From: Blasia pusilla
Taxonomy: Eukaryota; Marchantiophyta; Marchantiopsida; Blasiales
NCBI GenBank assembly: GCA_050084515.1
Contig: CM114273.1
Coordinates: 5,518,001-5,582,000 of the forward strand
Length of the DNA stretch: 64,000 nucleotides
Direction of reading: 5' to 3'
Shown here in pieces: positions 34,310 through 45,640 of the stretch. The notes beneath the pieces were generated by a model that saw only the letters and a program-made list of their open reading frames with translations, did no database searches and was not told the DNA's origin. Within the stretch, counting starts at the first letter, position 1. Each line of letters opens with the position of its first letter. Both the position numbers and the translations under genes were made by a program.

Positions 34310-35930
34310 AAACACGATCATTTCCAGACTGGCACTCCAGCGTCATGGATCTCTATCAACGAATTCGAGCATGTCCGAATGTGTACACACTCCAAACCAG
34401 CACAGCCAAAGTTCGAGCGCTTGGCAGTTTTACAAACGTACGCGCTCACTGTCAACACCACAGAATCTGCCAAGCGGTATGTGCAGCGTAGATGCTTAGA
34501 AAGCTGAAAGAAACTCAAGCTCTGCCACATTCAATTCAATTCGAAACAAAGTTCGATGGCGAATATCCATCTCCAGATCAATTACGTTACCAATCATGAG
34601 AGTCTTAGCTAGGTTGGCCAGGAGTGGACTCCTATTACTAGTGAGCTACTCCCGCAAGCTCGTCGCTTTCATTTCTTCCACTGACGCGGATCAGATTGCG
34701 TCGCAGGCCGCAGCAACCCAGCCCAGACGGGCGCTGGTCTGCATGTCCTGGGTTGACGGCAGGATGGCCAGCCATCATCCAAGACGGAGATGAAGCTGTT
34801 CGCCTGCGGGAGCTCCCAATCCGCATTTCGGAAGCTGAAGGTGATGACAGGAACCACGAGGCACTCCTCCGCAGGCCAGAGCGAACGCGATTGACACCAG
34901 AGAAGCTCTGAGCGCGTGGTAGATCTCGAGGTCGAGCTGCGAGACGGTGGTCCCGGAGTCGATAATGGTGGTCCGCATTTGGTGGTCCGCAATCATCTGC
35001 CTTGGAGCTCGACACCATCTTCTCGCCGTGCACGCTCTGAAGCTCTGTAGGTCCAGGAATCAGATCGTGCCCGTGGGGACGAGCTCACTCTGGCTCGTCA
35101 ACTGCAGGGGTACAAGCGATTCCGGTAGATGGCACCGGGCTCGCCCCGAAGAGGATAGGGCTGGAGTGATTCTGCTCTTCAAAGGTCTGCAGGCAGTCCT
35201 GGAAAACGCGGCCATATTTGGCTCCAAGCTGCGAAGGGAAGGAGATGGGGCCTTGGCCAAGGCCGAGAACCCCATCGACTCCTTCGAAATCGACGTGGCT
35301 TCCGACCTCCCCACCAAAACGGATGCGAGGAAAGTCGAGCGCGGTGGCCTTGAGTGTGATGGTGTCCGTAGAGAACATCCCCATGGTGATGAACTTATCG
35401 CCATACTCGTACTCGTAGCGGCAGTGCTCTCGTCATGGCCAGTGGATCCAAGCTCCCCGGAACCCCTGTATGCCGATTGCATCCCAACTCCGCACACAGA
35501 CCAAACCAGAGCTTCTAGAGGATTTCGATCGCTGGTAGGGCGATGCGGGCTGCAGTCGCTGGATTGAACCCATGTCAAGTCGATTCCCGTGTTCGCCAGG
35601 ACAGACATTCACGGTCCTGGCGGACCAGGACCGTGAATGTCTGTCTGAACGGGCTCGCCTACGGAAGAGCGATATGGTGAAGCCTCCGGGCATGGTGAAG
35701 CCTCCGGGAATGGTGGCCACCAGATCTGGACATGGTGGGTGATTCTCTCTGGCGATACTAGCACCACAACTGGATGGATGCTAGCGGGGTGGCGGTTCGA
35801 CTTGATGAAGATAAGTAAGCTCAGTCACCATCCCCAGATTAGCAACGCTCCGGCAGCCATCCCTCCCGACCCACACCTTCAGCTTACCTCCTTATTCCTT
35901 CCGGACGTCTTGTACACATGTCCTTTCAAA
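34310..35930 (-). pseudogene. aspartic protease (nepenthesin-like) fragment C, longest copy
   Basis: Minus strand, near full length but broken by frameshifts. Order: leader region near 35,880-35,800; first active-site segment at 35,564-35,608 reading LSVLANTGIDLTWVQ, with the catalytic Asp changed to Asn; YEYGDKF near 35,400; FEGVDGVLGLGQGPISFPSQ at about 35,290-35,215; IIDSGTTVSQLDLEIYHALR at about 34,960-34,900, an intact second D-S-G-T; then PVITFSFRNADWELPQ near 34,830. The 3' flank extends to about 34,310. A 29 bp inverted duplication at 35,600-35,645 disrupts the frame beside the first active site. Known family role: secreted or vacuolar proteolysis; this copy cannot work. Confidence 0.8.
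35600..35645. repeat. perfect inverted repeat, 21 bp arms, inside protease pseudogene
   Basis: Arms 35600-35620 and 35625-35645 are exact reverse complements around cgga. Compared with fragment B, 29 bp have been inserted right after gttcgccagg, and the insert is an inverted copy of the next bases. This is the signature of a template-switch event. 29 is not divisible by three, so the reading frame breaks here. Confidence 0.9.
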
Positions 35931-36160
35931 GATAGATGATATGAAAGTTGAATTACTCCGATGGAAGAGGACATGTGGTGGTGCCATACCATGGTTGTAA
36001 TGAGACTAGATGATCGCCATACCCAAGCTTTACTTGGGACTACATGGGATGAAAAATACATCCACGTTTTGAAACTAACCCAGGTTAGATGACCTCGGGC
36101 TGCGTGATTTGGTGGTTAAGGAATTTGGTGAGGCACATTGAATTTGGTGATGGTTCTTTG

Positions 36161-36620
36161 GGAGAGGAAGCCTAGATCAATGGCTCAATTAGATTAGGAT
36201 AGAGCTATGGTTAAGTGAAAAAAAATAGCACGAAAATGGTTATTATTTAGTGGTTGAGATATATTTGACCATCGACCCTGAAAGGCTACAAAAGATGGCT
36301 AATATTTGGCCATGAGATAATGGAGGATATACTTATGACATGGGAATTTGGAATATATACTCTTTACACAAAGGGTTATTATTTAACCTTACTACCCTAG
36401 AAATATCCAATACATAGATAAGTTTACAAGGGTAAAAAGCTTTACTATATAGATAAACATTTTTTACTCTCCACTTAGGTAAAGAACCACTTACTTCAAA
36501 GTAGGAGAATCTGGACTAGAAATAGTTTTTGGAGTCAAATATCTTTGGGTCCACGTAGTAATTGATTGAAAGGACTAGTCTCAAATACTTTGGAAGGACT
36601 TTTCAAGGGTTTTTCTTAAA
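36161..36620. repeat. internal direct repeat R1 of unit 1
   Basis: About 450 bp (from ggagaggaagcctagatc to tttggaaggacttttcaagg) similar to R2 at 37,446-37,935 within the same unit; both recur in unit 2. Each lies immediately upstream (in the minus sense) of protease debris, so the pair reflects an older local duplication. Confidence 0.85.
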
Positions 36621-36979
36621 TGGAAACCTTTCCCATGTACTTATATGTCACATCCGTGTTCTTATATCGGAAAGAAGGAATACACATCATTTCCTTATAG
36701 AATATATGAAATAAGGTCACACATAAACCATCTAGTGGAAATTCCTAGTGGTGTCCTTGAATTTTACTAGCTCACAATGTTCTCCTTGTTGGAAGAAAGC
36801 ATGTGGATGAGATGAGCTTGGAGGTGCTCATACTAGCAAAGTAGTCTCTTGTTTATTAAGCCATGTCTTATCCTCATGATGATGGGTGATAAATCTGCTT
36901 CCCTCTCTAGACCTAAGTAATTCACGACCTAAAAGTTAGGGGTAAGGGTAATTAAGTAATTAAGAATGTGAAGATGCAT

Positions 36980-37445
36980 ATGGTGGTGCTCGAAGCTGGA
37001 ATTAGAGCACCACGAAGTTCTGGTGGTGCTCGAAGACGGCTTGGGGGATCTCCCAATCCGCATTTGCGAAACTGAAGGTGAGACACGGAATGCGAAACTG
37101 AAGGTGATGACACGGAACGCGAGAACAGTCCCAGTGGATTCGTAGCTAGAGGATTTCTATCGCTGGTAGGGCGATCCACGTGGATCTTCGTGGATGTTGG
37201 CCACCCACGAAGATCAAGAGGTGCTACAGCTGCTCTTCATCTTCGCGATGAATAGCGTATGGACATGGTGGGTGATTCTCTTGGCAACAAACTGGATGGA
37301 TGAATGAATGCTTGCGGTGCTACGTGGGGAAGATACGTAAGCTCCACCACCATCCCCCATACTGCCATTGCGACCCACACCTTCAGCTTAACCCTGAGCA
37401 ACACTAGCACCTCCTCCAGTAGGCTCTCCTCTTCCTCCTCCTCTA
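36980..37445 (-). pseudogene. chimeric aspartic-protease fragment E1
   Basis: Minus strand. It joins N-terminal leader sequence (about 37,440-37,210, with DTHLKVWVA-like residues) to a first-domain scrap (about 37,190-37,140) and then directly to a C-terminal piece near 37,090-37,050 reading like HLQFRKCGLGDPP. Most of the gene is deleted. The counterpart in unit 2 is at about 51,060-51,700. Confidence 0.6.
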
Positions 37446-37935
37446 GGGGAGGAAGCTTAGATCTATGCTCAATTAGATTAGGATAAAGCTATGGTTAGGA
37501 GAATAAAAAATAATACGAAAATGGTTTTTATTTGGCCATGGGACCATGGTTGAGATATTTACAGTGAATATTTGACCATTGGACCGTGAAGAAGGCTACA
37601 AAAGATGGCTAATTTTGGACCATTAGATAAAGGAGGATATAGTTATGACATGGGCACTTGGAATCCATACTCTTTACACAAAAGGTTATTATTTAACCTT
37701 ACTACCCTAGAAATATCCAATACATAGATAAGCTTACAAGAGAAAAAAAAGTTTCCAATATAATTGCACATTTTTTGACTGCGCACTAAAGAACCACTTA
37801 CTTACTAAAGAACCAATTACTTCAAAGTAGGACAAATGGGCTAGAAATAGTTTTGGGAATCAAATTTCTTGGGGTCCGCTAGTAATTGATTGAAAGAACT
37901 AGTCACAAATACTTTGGAAGAACTTTTCAAGGATT
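37446..37935. repeat. internal direct repeat R2 of unit 1
   Basis: Partner of R1. Shared phrases include caattagattaggat, ttaaccttactaccctagaa and atccaatacatagataag. Confidence 0.85.
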
Positions 37936-38170
37936 TTGCTTTATATATGTGTACATAAAACTAGTATTCTTTGAGTATTTGAAATTATAATTTGAGATTT
38001 CTTGACAAAGTTCTAATACTCAATTGAAAAGCACAAATACCTATATAGTGATTGATTTTAAATTAGCCTATGTTGGTGTAAAATTTGATATTTCTTAGAA
38101 TCCTCATCAAACCTATCTAGGGTGGTGGTACTTATGTCATAAAGAATACATCCAAACATCTTAATTCCAA

Positions 38171-38416
38171 GTGAAAGGAACAACAATTTCAAAACTCATT
38201 GAAGATCCGCTGAAAATGAAACAACACAATTTAACATCTTACAATGATTTTGGGACAGCCAAATTTCCTTCATATCATAAACAATTCCACCAAGTCAAGC
38301 GGACCCATGCTTGTTCTAGATCAACTGAAGCTGAAAGAAAAAGGACAAAAAAGACATATTCTCTCCAAGGAAGGAGGAGTAATATTGAGAAAGATTTAGT
38401 CTCCGCGTGTGAATGA
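38171..38416 (+). other. short conserved ORF of unknown nature (unit 1)
   Basis: An 81-codon frame, basic, containing HACSRSTEAERKRTKKTYSL and ending SACE. The same frame is present in unit 2 at 52,450-52,650 with its start moved, which follows trivially from recent duplication. No domain, signal or neighbouring exon. Low coding confidence. Confidence 0.2.
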
Positions 38417-39211
38417 TGATATATTTTTTGTGACTCCATTCTACATAATATGTAGTACCATTAGACGGATTTTAATCCCACCCTAAGGTGATCCAATTTA
38501 AGTAGTATATTTTTAAAGAATTTATGAAATTAGGAATGGGTATATACATACTTACATTCATGATGAAGGTCTCATGTAGAACTAATCCTCAACTCTCATA
38601 GTCACCAAGTCTCTTTGAGCACAATAATATGTGCCACATATGGTATCATTTGACTTTCTCTCCCATTAAAGATTTACTAATGCCATAGCCTATCCTAAGT
38701 CACCCTATTTGCATACGTGCAAAGGTTGGGGAAAAAAACTAGATGTATTGGTGTCTCTAGTCCTTAGAAGTCATTATGGGATCCAAACTCTAGCCTTCGA
38801 TACCTCTCTTATTAGTACTCTCTACTCAAAGTGCTTTATATTATGTGTAGTGTTCCATTTCTATCTTTCAAAAGTTCACTTCATTTAAAATTATTTTTGG
38901 ATTTTAAGTAATCCAAGAAATCGAGAAGTTCTCTATTGCATACTCCACTCTTGTTGGTCCAATTTTCAAGAGCTCCTATATCTATCAGGTAGAGTCGTTG
39001 AAGACTGAGAACACTTGTATGGACTAAAGAAATCTTCTAGATCCAAAAGGGTTGTTGCTTGCCACTAAAAGCAAGTGAGAGGGTTGCTAATGAGCCAAAT
39101 ATGAAGGAAAAGGGTACAGGAGGGTCCAAGTACCTAGTGGGAAAGATGTTAAGGATTGGAGAGAAAGAATCTAGATGCTAGTCACTTAGAAGAGGGTCTG
39201 AAGAAGACAAC

Positions 39212-39481
39212 ATGCTCCTTGAGGAGGTTGGGTTAAGGTTGGAAGTGCCACTTAAGGAGGGAGGGTTAAGCTCAAGCATGAATTCATTGTTGTTTGTTTC
39301 TTGTGTTTCGTGGCAGTTCTACATCCACCAGCTTACAAAGATACATGGCTCGACTATCCTCGGCAACCTTAGGCACCACTTGATCTCATTGCTCACGAGA
39401 ACCATAAAAGAAATCAGATTGAGCAATGAAAAGGGTGCGCAAGCAAGTGCCGGAATCCACGTGGCCTTCCTTTGCTCCTGA
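39212..39481 (+). other. short ORF of unknown nature (unit 1)
   Basis: An 89-codon frame with LTKIHGSTILGNLRHHLISL. The 3' end differs in unit 2 (53,450-53,743) because of a 2 bp indel near 39,472 that changes the last codons, arguing against selection on the protein. Confidence 0.2.
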
Positions 39482-39530
39482 TCTTAGTCTTCATCCGCCA
39501 TAAACAAACCGTGACCATTTTCTCTCCGTT

Positions 39531-39715
39531 AGTCAGCGGAAGTAACCCTCCCTTCAAGAGTTCGCTGAGTGCCATACGCTCCTGTATAATTACTCGCTAG
39601 GGCCCGTTGAACTAGTGTGTGCAGTCAGCAGAAGTAACCCTCCCTTCAAGAGTTAGCTGAGTGCCATACGCTCCCTGTATAATTATTCGCTAGGGCCCGT
39701 TGAACTAGTGTGTGC
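39531..39715. repeat. 92 bp tandem duplication (unit 1)
   Basis: Two copies starting at agtcagc (39531 and 39623), each with taaccctcccttcaagagtt and ctagggcccgttgaactagt. The same pair is at 53,772-53,957 in unit 2, so it predates the large duplication. Confidence 0.9.
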
Positions 39716-40938
39716 TAGCAAGCCCTGCCTCGTTTCACTCCTTTTTTTTTCTTACCTGTTGCGATCCCCATCTTTTCCTGCAGCGTGCATCTTCTGTGAC
39801 TCCATGGTTTGTTGTGACTCCACTCGTCGCTGGGGGAGCGCTGGCTCGAGAGCATGTGCTACTCCCAAGAGATCGGTCTCACCTATGTCGTGGCCCCTCC
39901 AGCAGAAAAATCCACTTTGACGTCTACTTTCTCCCTAATTTATGGTTGAATGTCACTGCATAGTGTCCCATCTGACGGAAAGACGTGATTAGGATTACTC
40001 CAATTCTAAAGGACATCAATCGAGCTGAAGGGTTCCGTCGTTCCTTCGTTCCTTTGGAGGTGAAGTGATCGAATCATTCATCTTATGCCCTGGAAACAAG
40101 CATTGGTTTAATTCAAGGATAACGCAATGAAAGCACTGCTGCAGCTGCGTGGGAGTCTAGGAACTGCAGAAAATAGCTAGTCGTACCAGTAAACGGACCG
40201 GACCATCAAATATATATCCATCCGCATAAATCATCGATCACTTCCAAACCCTGATGCATAGGAATCTGATCGTGCAGTGCGAGAACGAATGAAGGATAGT
40301 TCCGTGGCAAGTCACACGTACTTTCCTGCGTGCAAGCCTTTGTATCAATCCTGAAAAGAGCTACGAGTTATACACCGGCCTAAGCTAGAAATAAGGTTGC
40401 AGAGGATCACCATTAATGATTATCTAATAACAATGAAGGATAGGTACAACACCACACCAAGCTGGACCCTGTATTTTCGAACCGAAATGGATGTCAGAAC
40501 ATTAGAATATCATGTACAAGTGTACAGAAACTCTACTAGTCTAGGGAAAATAGGGTTTAAGTGTCCAATCCGCTCCCGCTTGTAGGCTTCTCACGTAACT
40601 CCGAATTGGACATCTGCCGCTCTTTCCCCGCTTGGGACCGCTCGGGGAACTCACAAAGGAATCATAAGGAAGAATAATATCGTTGATTGAAGGGTAGACA
40701 AAAATTCCGTTGTTTTATCTCTTACGATCATTGGATTTACTTCTGTGATGAGTGTTTCCAACTGAGGTCAGAGAGAACTCTCCAATAATAATAAACATAC
40801 CATGGGTGGTGAATGACTTATGACCCAACTGATGTAAGTCAATTGCATTTTGTTTAGGTCTAGAGTATGTAAGCTTTCAGATCTCCTTTTACTTTGTGAA
40901 GGAAAGTGGTTATCATGTCCCGGTAGTGGATCCTGTGA

Positions 40939-41238
40939 ATGTATAGAGGCACAGTAAGTGCTTGGGATGGTGGGGGCGTTTGTAGAAATCTAACGAATGT
41001 TCAATTTAGAGACATAAACTTCCCGGTCGTTCACTTATCCTCTATGCAAGTGAAACCAAGTTGGAACCCACTTCCAATTTGGAAACTGGGGAAATGGTGG
41101 GTTGAGAGATGGAGTGGTCCATTATTGCGGCACTATGACTACATATCCACGAAGATACGTTTTCTTACAAAACACAATGAATCAATGGAAATTCACCATG
41201 ACGGAGGCATTAACTTAATTCTATTTGGAGAATGGTAA
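40939..41238 (+). other. ORF of unknown nature, 99 codons (unit 1)
   Basis: Starts MYRGTVSAWDGGGVCRNLTN and ends ILFGEW. It is Trp-rich (WNPLPIWKLGKWWVERW). The unit 2 counterpart (55,181-55,480) differs at three residues (R to T, R to H, N to K), all of the nucleotide changes I see in it being amino-acid changing. It lies about 340 bp upstream of the S1-type gene on the same strand. No family recognised; could be a decayed exon. Confidence 0.25.
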
Positions 41239-41440
41239 ATGCTATATTTGGCATTTCTCGAGAGATGAGTTCAAAAGTAGTACGCTGATAAAAATAGTAA
41301 CTCAGGTAGACTTGTTTTCGTGACTGTGGTAACGAATGACTACGGTCCAGATCTTCAGTAGGGGGGCACCACCATCTGCTGCACCACCTTAAGCCGACTC
41401 TCCAAGAGTGGTTAGGAACATGTGGGCTGCTTTAGGAGAC

Positions 41441-41544
41441 TATAAAAAAAATCACTCTGTATTTGCAGAGCCACATCATTCTCTCGCTTTTGCGCACTTC
41501 TCCGAGACCTAGTCTTCACTACCATCTCTCTCTCTCTCTCTCTC
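41441..41544 (+). promoter_or_regulatory. core promoter and CT-rich leader of S1-type gene 1
   Basis: TATAAAA at 41441-41447 lies 135 bp before the ATG. A (TC)10 tract at 41525-41544 falls in the presumed 5' leader. Both features are conserved in unit 2, where the tract is shorter and interrupted. CT tracts near start sites are common in plant genes. Confidence 0.6.
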
Positions 41545-41575
41545 CATACTCTTTGGGCATACTTTCATCGAAAGA

Positions 41576-42577
41576 ATGTACGCAATCGCGATGGACCAGG
41601 AGAAAGTGATTCTCCGACTTTCATTGGTGGCGCTTTGTATCTGTTCATCCATTGGGGACGGCTGGAAGTTCGTAGCGGCTGGGAAGTTGGACGAAGGGAT
41701 AGGTAAGGGTTCTAATCATGCGTCATGTCTTCTTCTATTCGTTCTCAGTTACGCTTGTGAAGTGGCTTTGTAGCTATGGGTACATGTTCTATCTAATGTA
41801 ATCTAATTGTTCGGTGTGGACTTTGCTGTTCAGTATTGCTATAGAAAAGCTCTTCATGAATAATATTCGTCTACAACTCGCTGCCTCCGTATAAGTTGCG
41901 ATTCATCATCAACCTTAGGCTGGTGCGATGTGTGTAAACTAATAATCCTCGTCCATGACTCGGACCTTTCTACAGAATTGATTCAAACTCATGCACACAG
42001 GAAGGTGCTTGAGACTTTCGACATGGACTATCCTCCAGCTGGTCCTAGCCCTCCAGGAGGACACGATTCGTCGCCCCATCAGTCAATGGTGCATGTGGAC
42101 GACTTAGTTGACTCTAGGAATCCTGCGAAGGAGCAAGATCCGTCGGCCCCTCTGGCAGGAAACTCGCGGCTCCTTTTGACATCTACCGAAGGCACCGGAT
42201 TGAACGCGACTACACCCGACGATCCATTGATAGGATCCGTGAGCATTGTCAACAAGCTTCCGACTCTCATGCACGTTCACTGCCGCAACGAGGACGACTC
42301 CATCGATCTGACCTACTTGACGGTCCAGAAAGATGCAACGTACCATTTTGATATCCAGCAAAACATGACTGGACCGACGATCTACTGGTGCTTCTTCCAA
42401 TACGCGGGAGCGTCTAACTTCCACCAGCAATTCAACGTGTGGACTGATGGGCCTGTTTTTGGAACCGTGAAGTGCATTGACTGTATCTGGAGTGCTCAGG
42501 AATCGGGAATTTTTGTTTATGATGACCAGACTCCGGGAGATGCACTGGTCAATGCGTACCAGTGGTTGGCATGGTAG
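41576..42577 (+). CDS. plant self-incompatibility S1 family (S-protein homologue), secreted, two exons, copy 1
   Basis: Predicted 242 residues. Exon 1 is 41576-41702, exon 2 is 41976-42577; donor G|GTAAGG and acceptor CTTTCTACAG|AATTG join in phase. Residues 10-28 (VILRLSLVALCICSSIG) form a hydrophobic signal peptide. A Pro/Ser-rich, low-complexity linker spans about 56-128. The S1 domain is about 130-226: SVSIVNKLPTLMHVHC, then NMTGPTIYWCFFQ, FHQQFNVW and KCIDCIWSAQESGIFVY. Cysteines C145, C181, C209 and C212 sit at S1-family positions (H-C, F-x-C-x-F, C-x-x-C-x-W). N-glycosylation sequons occur at N119 and N172. In poppy the founding protein is the stigma self-incompatibility ligand; most homologues are secreted proteins of unknown role. 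The linker makes this longer than usual family members (roughly 120-150 aa). Function here is inferred only at family level. Confidence 0.88.
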
Positions 42578-42611
42578 AGCGATAGATCATGAATCTTTCG
42601 TCTGGTAGTAC

Positions 42612-42617
42612 AATAAA
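42612..42617 (+). terminator. AATAAA polyadenylation signal, S1-type gene 1
   Basis: AATAAA 35 bp after the stop codon; conserved in unit 2. Confidence 0.55.
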
Positions 42618-42639
42618 CATCGGGCGATGATGTGGAAGG

Positions 42640-44890
42640 ATTCGGAATTTATCGAGAATCCTCATGTAACCAAGAAAATGTTCTTGACACTTATTTCTTT
42701 CACATCTTTGCGGCTACTTTGGTTGGTTTGGAATTATTGTGATTGGGTGGTTACTTATTTGTATGGAGATTTGAATAGATTCTTTTCCGACCAATAGAAT
42801 ACTGTTGTATTGAAACTTGTTAACGACACATCCTAATTGGGTTAGTTGAAGCTGTCTAAAATAAGAGGACTAATTCTCATGTAATATGCACGGCAAGAAA
42901 ATTTGATCCTCACAAGAAATTTAATCAAATGAAAATGCTAGTACCCCAATTCAGCTAGCATATAAACTTAAGACAGATGAGACTTCTACACTTTAGACAG
43001 CTGAAACTCCCACTGAAACTTAAACGGTGGATCAATTCCGAAACTCACTAAGATGCACATTTCATCGGTTAAATATTGAGAGGAATTTCAAGCACTGGCG
43101 ATTAATTGCTCCATGCCTATGAAATAGTGCTGAGATAAATCTCACCATCTAGGGCGATGAATTAAGTAGGACCACTTGGTTTGAGAAGTGCAGATATATA
43201 TGTCCACCCGCTGAAGGTCAAAGCGAAGCCAACTCACTTAAATTATCCAGATTTGACACTATTTAAAGCTTACGATAACGATAACAATAGCATGAAAATA
43301 ACATGAGTCTGCATATGAATGCGTTGGCATATGCAAATGAGGAAATTACGTAACATTATGAATATGATGGTAAGTAAAAAAGAGGAAGGGAAGGAGAGAG
43401 ATCCCGATTTAGGGTAAAGGAATCTCGCTCTATCTTGCTACGTCTTCGGCTCCTCTCTTTTCTTTTCCTATTTTAGTGATTACAAATTATGGTTTTATAG
43501 GAAGATATATTTTTAACTTATCACAAGACACTTGAAATACCATCACACAACGGACACGCATTTAAGAATTTCAAATGGGGACGGGTTTACATTATCTCCC
43601 AAATTAGGATCTCCTATTAGGGGCGCCTTGACCCAAATTAGGGCCGTCTTGAGCAGACCCTAACGTTTTTCTTGAACGAAAATATTTGTAACTCGAAGCA
43701 AACTTCGACTCAATCGCCCCCCTCCGGCGAACGCTCAGTAGCCCCCTCCCTGCTCACAGAATCCGAGCAGAAAGACAGCGAAGTGATAGTGACAGTGGTA
43801 TCTCCTCCCACGACGATACCACTGCGAAGAGGAAGCGATACAACTGCGAAGAGGAACTATTTAATTATGTGAAGTGTCTTCGCAAATCTTTGCGATCGAA
43901 GAGGACTTCGAGATATGGACGACACCGCTTTGGCCTGACCGCCTAAATGTCATCGTCCAGCAGGTGTGAGCATCCAAGAGGAGCAATGTGTGAAACTGGA
44001 AGTGGAAGTGGTGCGCATGGCGGATGGATGCAGTAGCATCACCACATCCAGCGTCCTGGTGTATTTTCAGGTGTTTGTGCCATGATAAGGGTAGTAGGAA
44101 ACTAGTGTTTGATCATTCTCGACCATTCCCCAAGTTGGAAACTAGTATTTGATCATTCTCAACTATTTCCCAAGTTGGTATGATTAATCACGTGGAACTC
44201 GTGGCCGAAGGGCTGTAGCTGGCTAAATAGGTTACTACTCTAAGGAAAGGATATATCGAATATGTGGCTAAACTACACAGTGAACCAATAGGGGGTTATC
44301 ACGCAAATTGGCGAGATTCCACGAAACTGAAGAGGCATATCCTCCAGGTACTGTACTTGACGTTGCATATGCGCGCCCAACTCGTACCGCCTTCCGGTCT
44401 CGCGTCGCTTGCGAATTCGATCCGTCTCGATTAAGAACATAATCAATCCATGTACTTCAAGGGATCCATCGATGCCGCCTGGAGTAGGTGCTTCTTCGCA
44501 ATAAATCCTGTATCCTTATTTTGCAAGTTTTCACGGCGTCTCTTCGGCATGAGCGTCGACACTATCTTGTTTGGGAGGTTTCCCAGACTTCATGAGCGTC
44601 GATACCATTTTGTCTGCACCTTTCCCCCATTTAAACTTCAACAGATCTAAATCTTTAACTTCAAAACCCTAAACGCCCAATGTCAGACATGACACAGTGC
44701 AAATTAGTGAAGCTCATCTCTTCATCAGTGTCACATTAACAAGTGAGCTTGCACAATCAATCCAAAATCAAGAAATAAACCGATCTCACATCTCACATTA
44801 ATAAAGTAATCAACGACAGGAAACCCAGAATGCGTTAAATCGAGTCCAAACCTTTATTGTATTGAGAAAACAGCACAATTAATTTTCTTA
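42640..44890. other. downstream of S1-type gene 1, includes unit 1-specific DNA
   Basis: 42,891-44,266 has no counterpart in unit 2, where a 192 bp duplicated segment stands instead. I see no transposon proteins in it. A 40 bp tandem duplication (ggaaactagt start, 44,097-44,176) lies inside. 44,267-44,565 matches unit 2 again. Confidence 0.5.
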
Positions 44891-45079
44891 ATCGTGGCTC
44901 CTCAATATGAGACTGAGCAGAATCTCTCTGATCTCTGGTGCGGTGAATTGGGGGCAATTTTCTGCGCGCACTCACCCTTTCGTTCCTATCTTCTGGTGTG
45001 TGTTTCATTAATCTACGCTCCTTCCTTCCTACTACCTTGTGTATTTACATCCATATTCACTCCTCCGCTGGCAAAATTC

Positions 45080-45640
45080 CTATTTTTGATGTGTTTTTTC
45101 TGTCCGATGATCACTTGCTACTTTTTTTCTTGTTGAGTAGTAACCGCATGAAGTGATAGAAATAGAACCAAGAATTTTGTAGGAGATATCGTGTAGCACA
45201 TATGGAGGTACAAGCAGTACTTCCTTAGAGTAGACCATTTGAATACCCCAGGATTTATTAATCACATAGCCCAATAATCTATCCTTCTCCACATCCCAAA
45301 CATGCCCATGGACTGCTGACTGAGGTCCCGGTTGCAAGAAAGTTATGAGGAGCAGAAGTTGGTGATGGTAGTGTTAGCACCATTAGACAGCTCCCGAAAC
45401 GGCACATCTCGGGCATCCCCTGAGCATACCAAAGGCTGATGAGTCTGGAGGTGAAACATTATTTTCATCCTTGGATGAGGATCTCTCTCCAAGAATCCTG
45501 CACACGAAATGAAACTTCGGGAAGGCCAGTAACGCCTCATGTAACTTCTGCACTTCATTTTTTCGTAGAGATGTTCAAAAGATCCGCACTCTGATGGTGT
45601 GAATCTCCCTTCAACTTTTGCCTTATACTGCTAGCCTGCA
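45080..45640 (-). other. conserved open segments downstream of S1-type gene, minus strand (unit 1)
   Basis: Two overlapping-frame minus-strand ORFs (45,343-45,558 and 45,080-45,337) follow a good acceptor-like sequence (ttgctttcaattgcag). A third frame reads NEVQKLHEALLAFPKFHFVC, then SPPDSSAFGMLRGCPRC, and looks the most protein-like, but it is blocked upstream by a TGA in unit 1 that is TCA in unit 2. I recognise no family. This could be a decayed spliced gene on the opposite strand. Confidence 0.25.

Noticed and set aside
41999-42000. AG at the end of catgcacacag as splice acceptor for the S1-type gene
   Set aside because: It would put exon 2 out of frame with the S1 domain. The acceptor at 41974-41975 is preceded by a pyrimidine tract and keeps frame in both copies.
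42079-42430. Minus-strand ORFs opposite the S1-type exon 2 (also at 56323-56674)
   Set aside because: Shadows of the real coding strand. They contain no domain.
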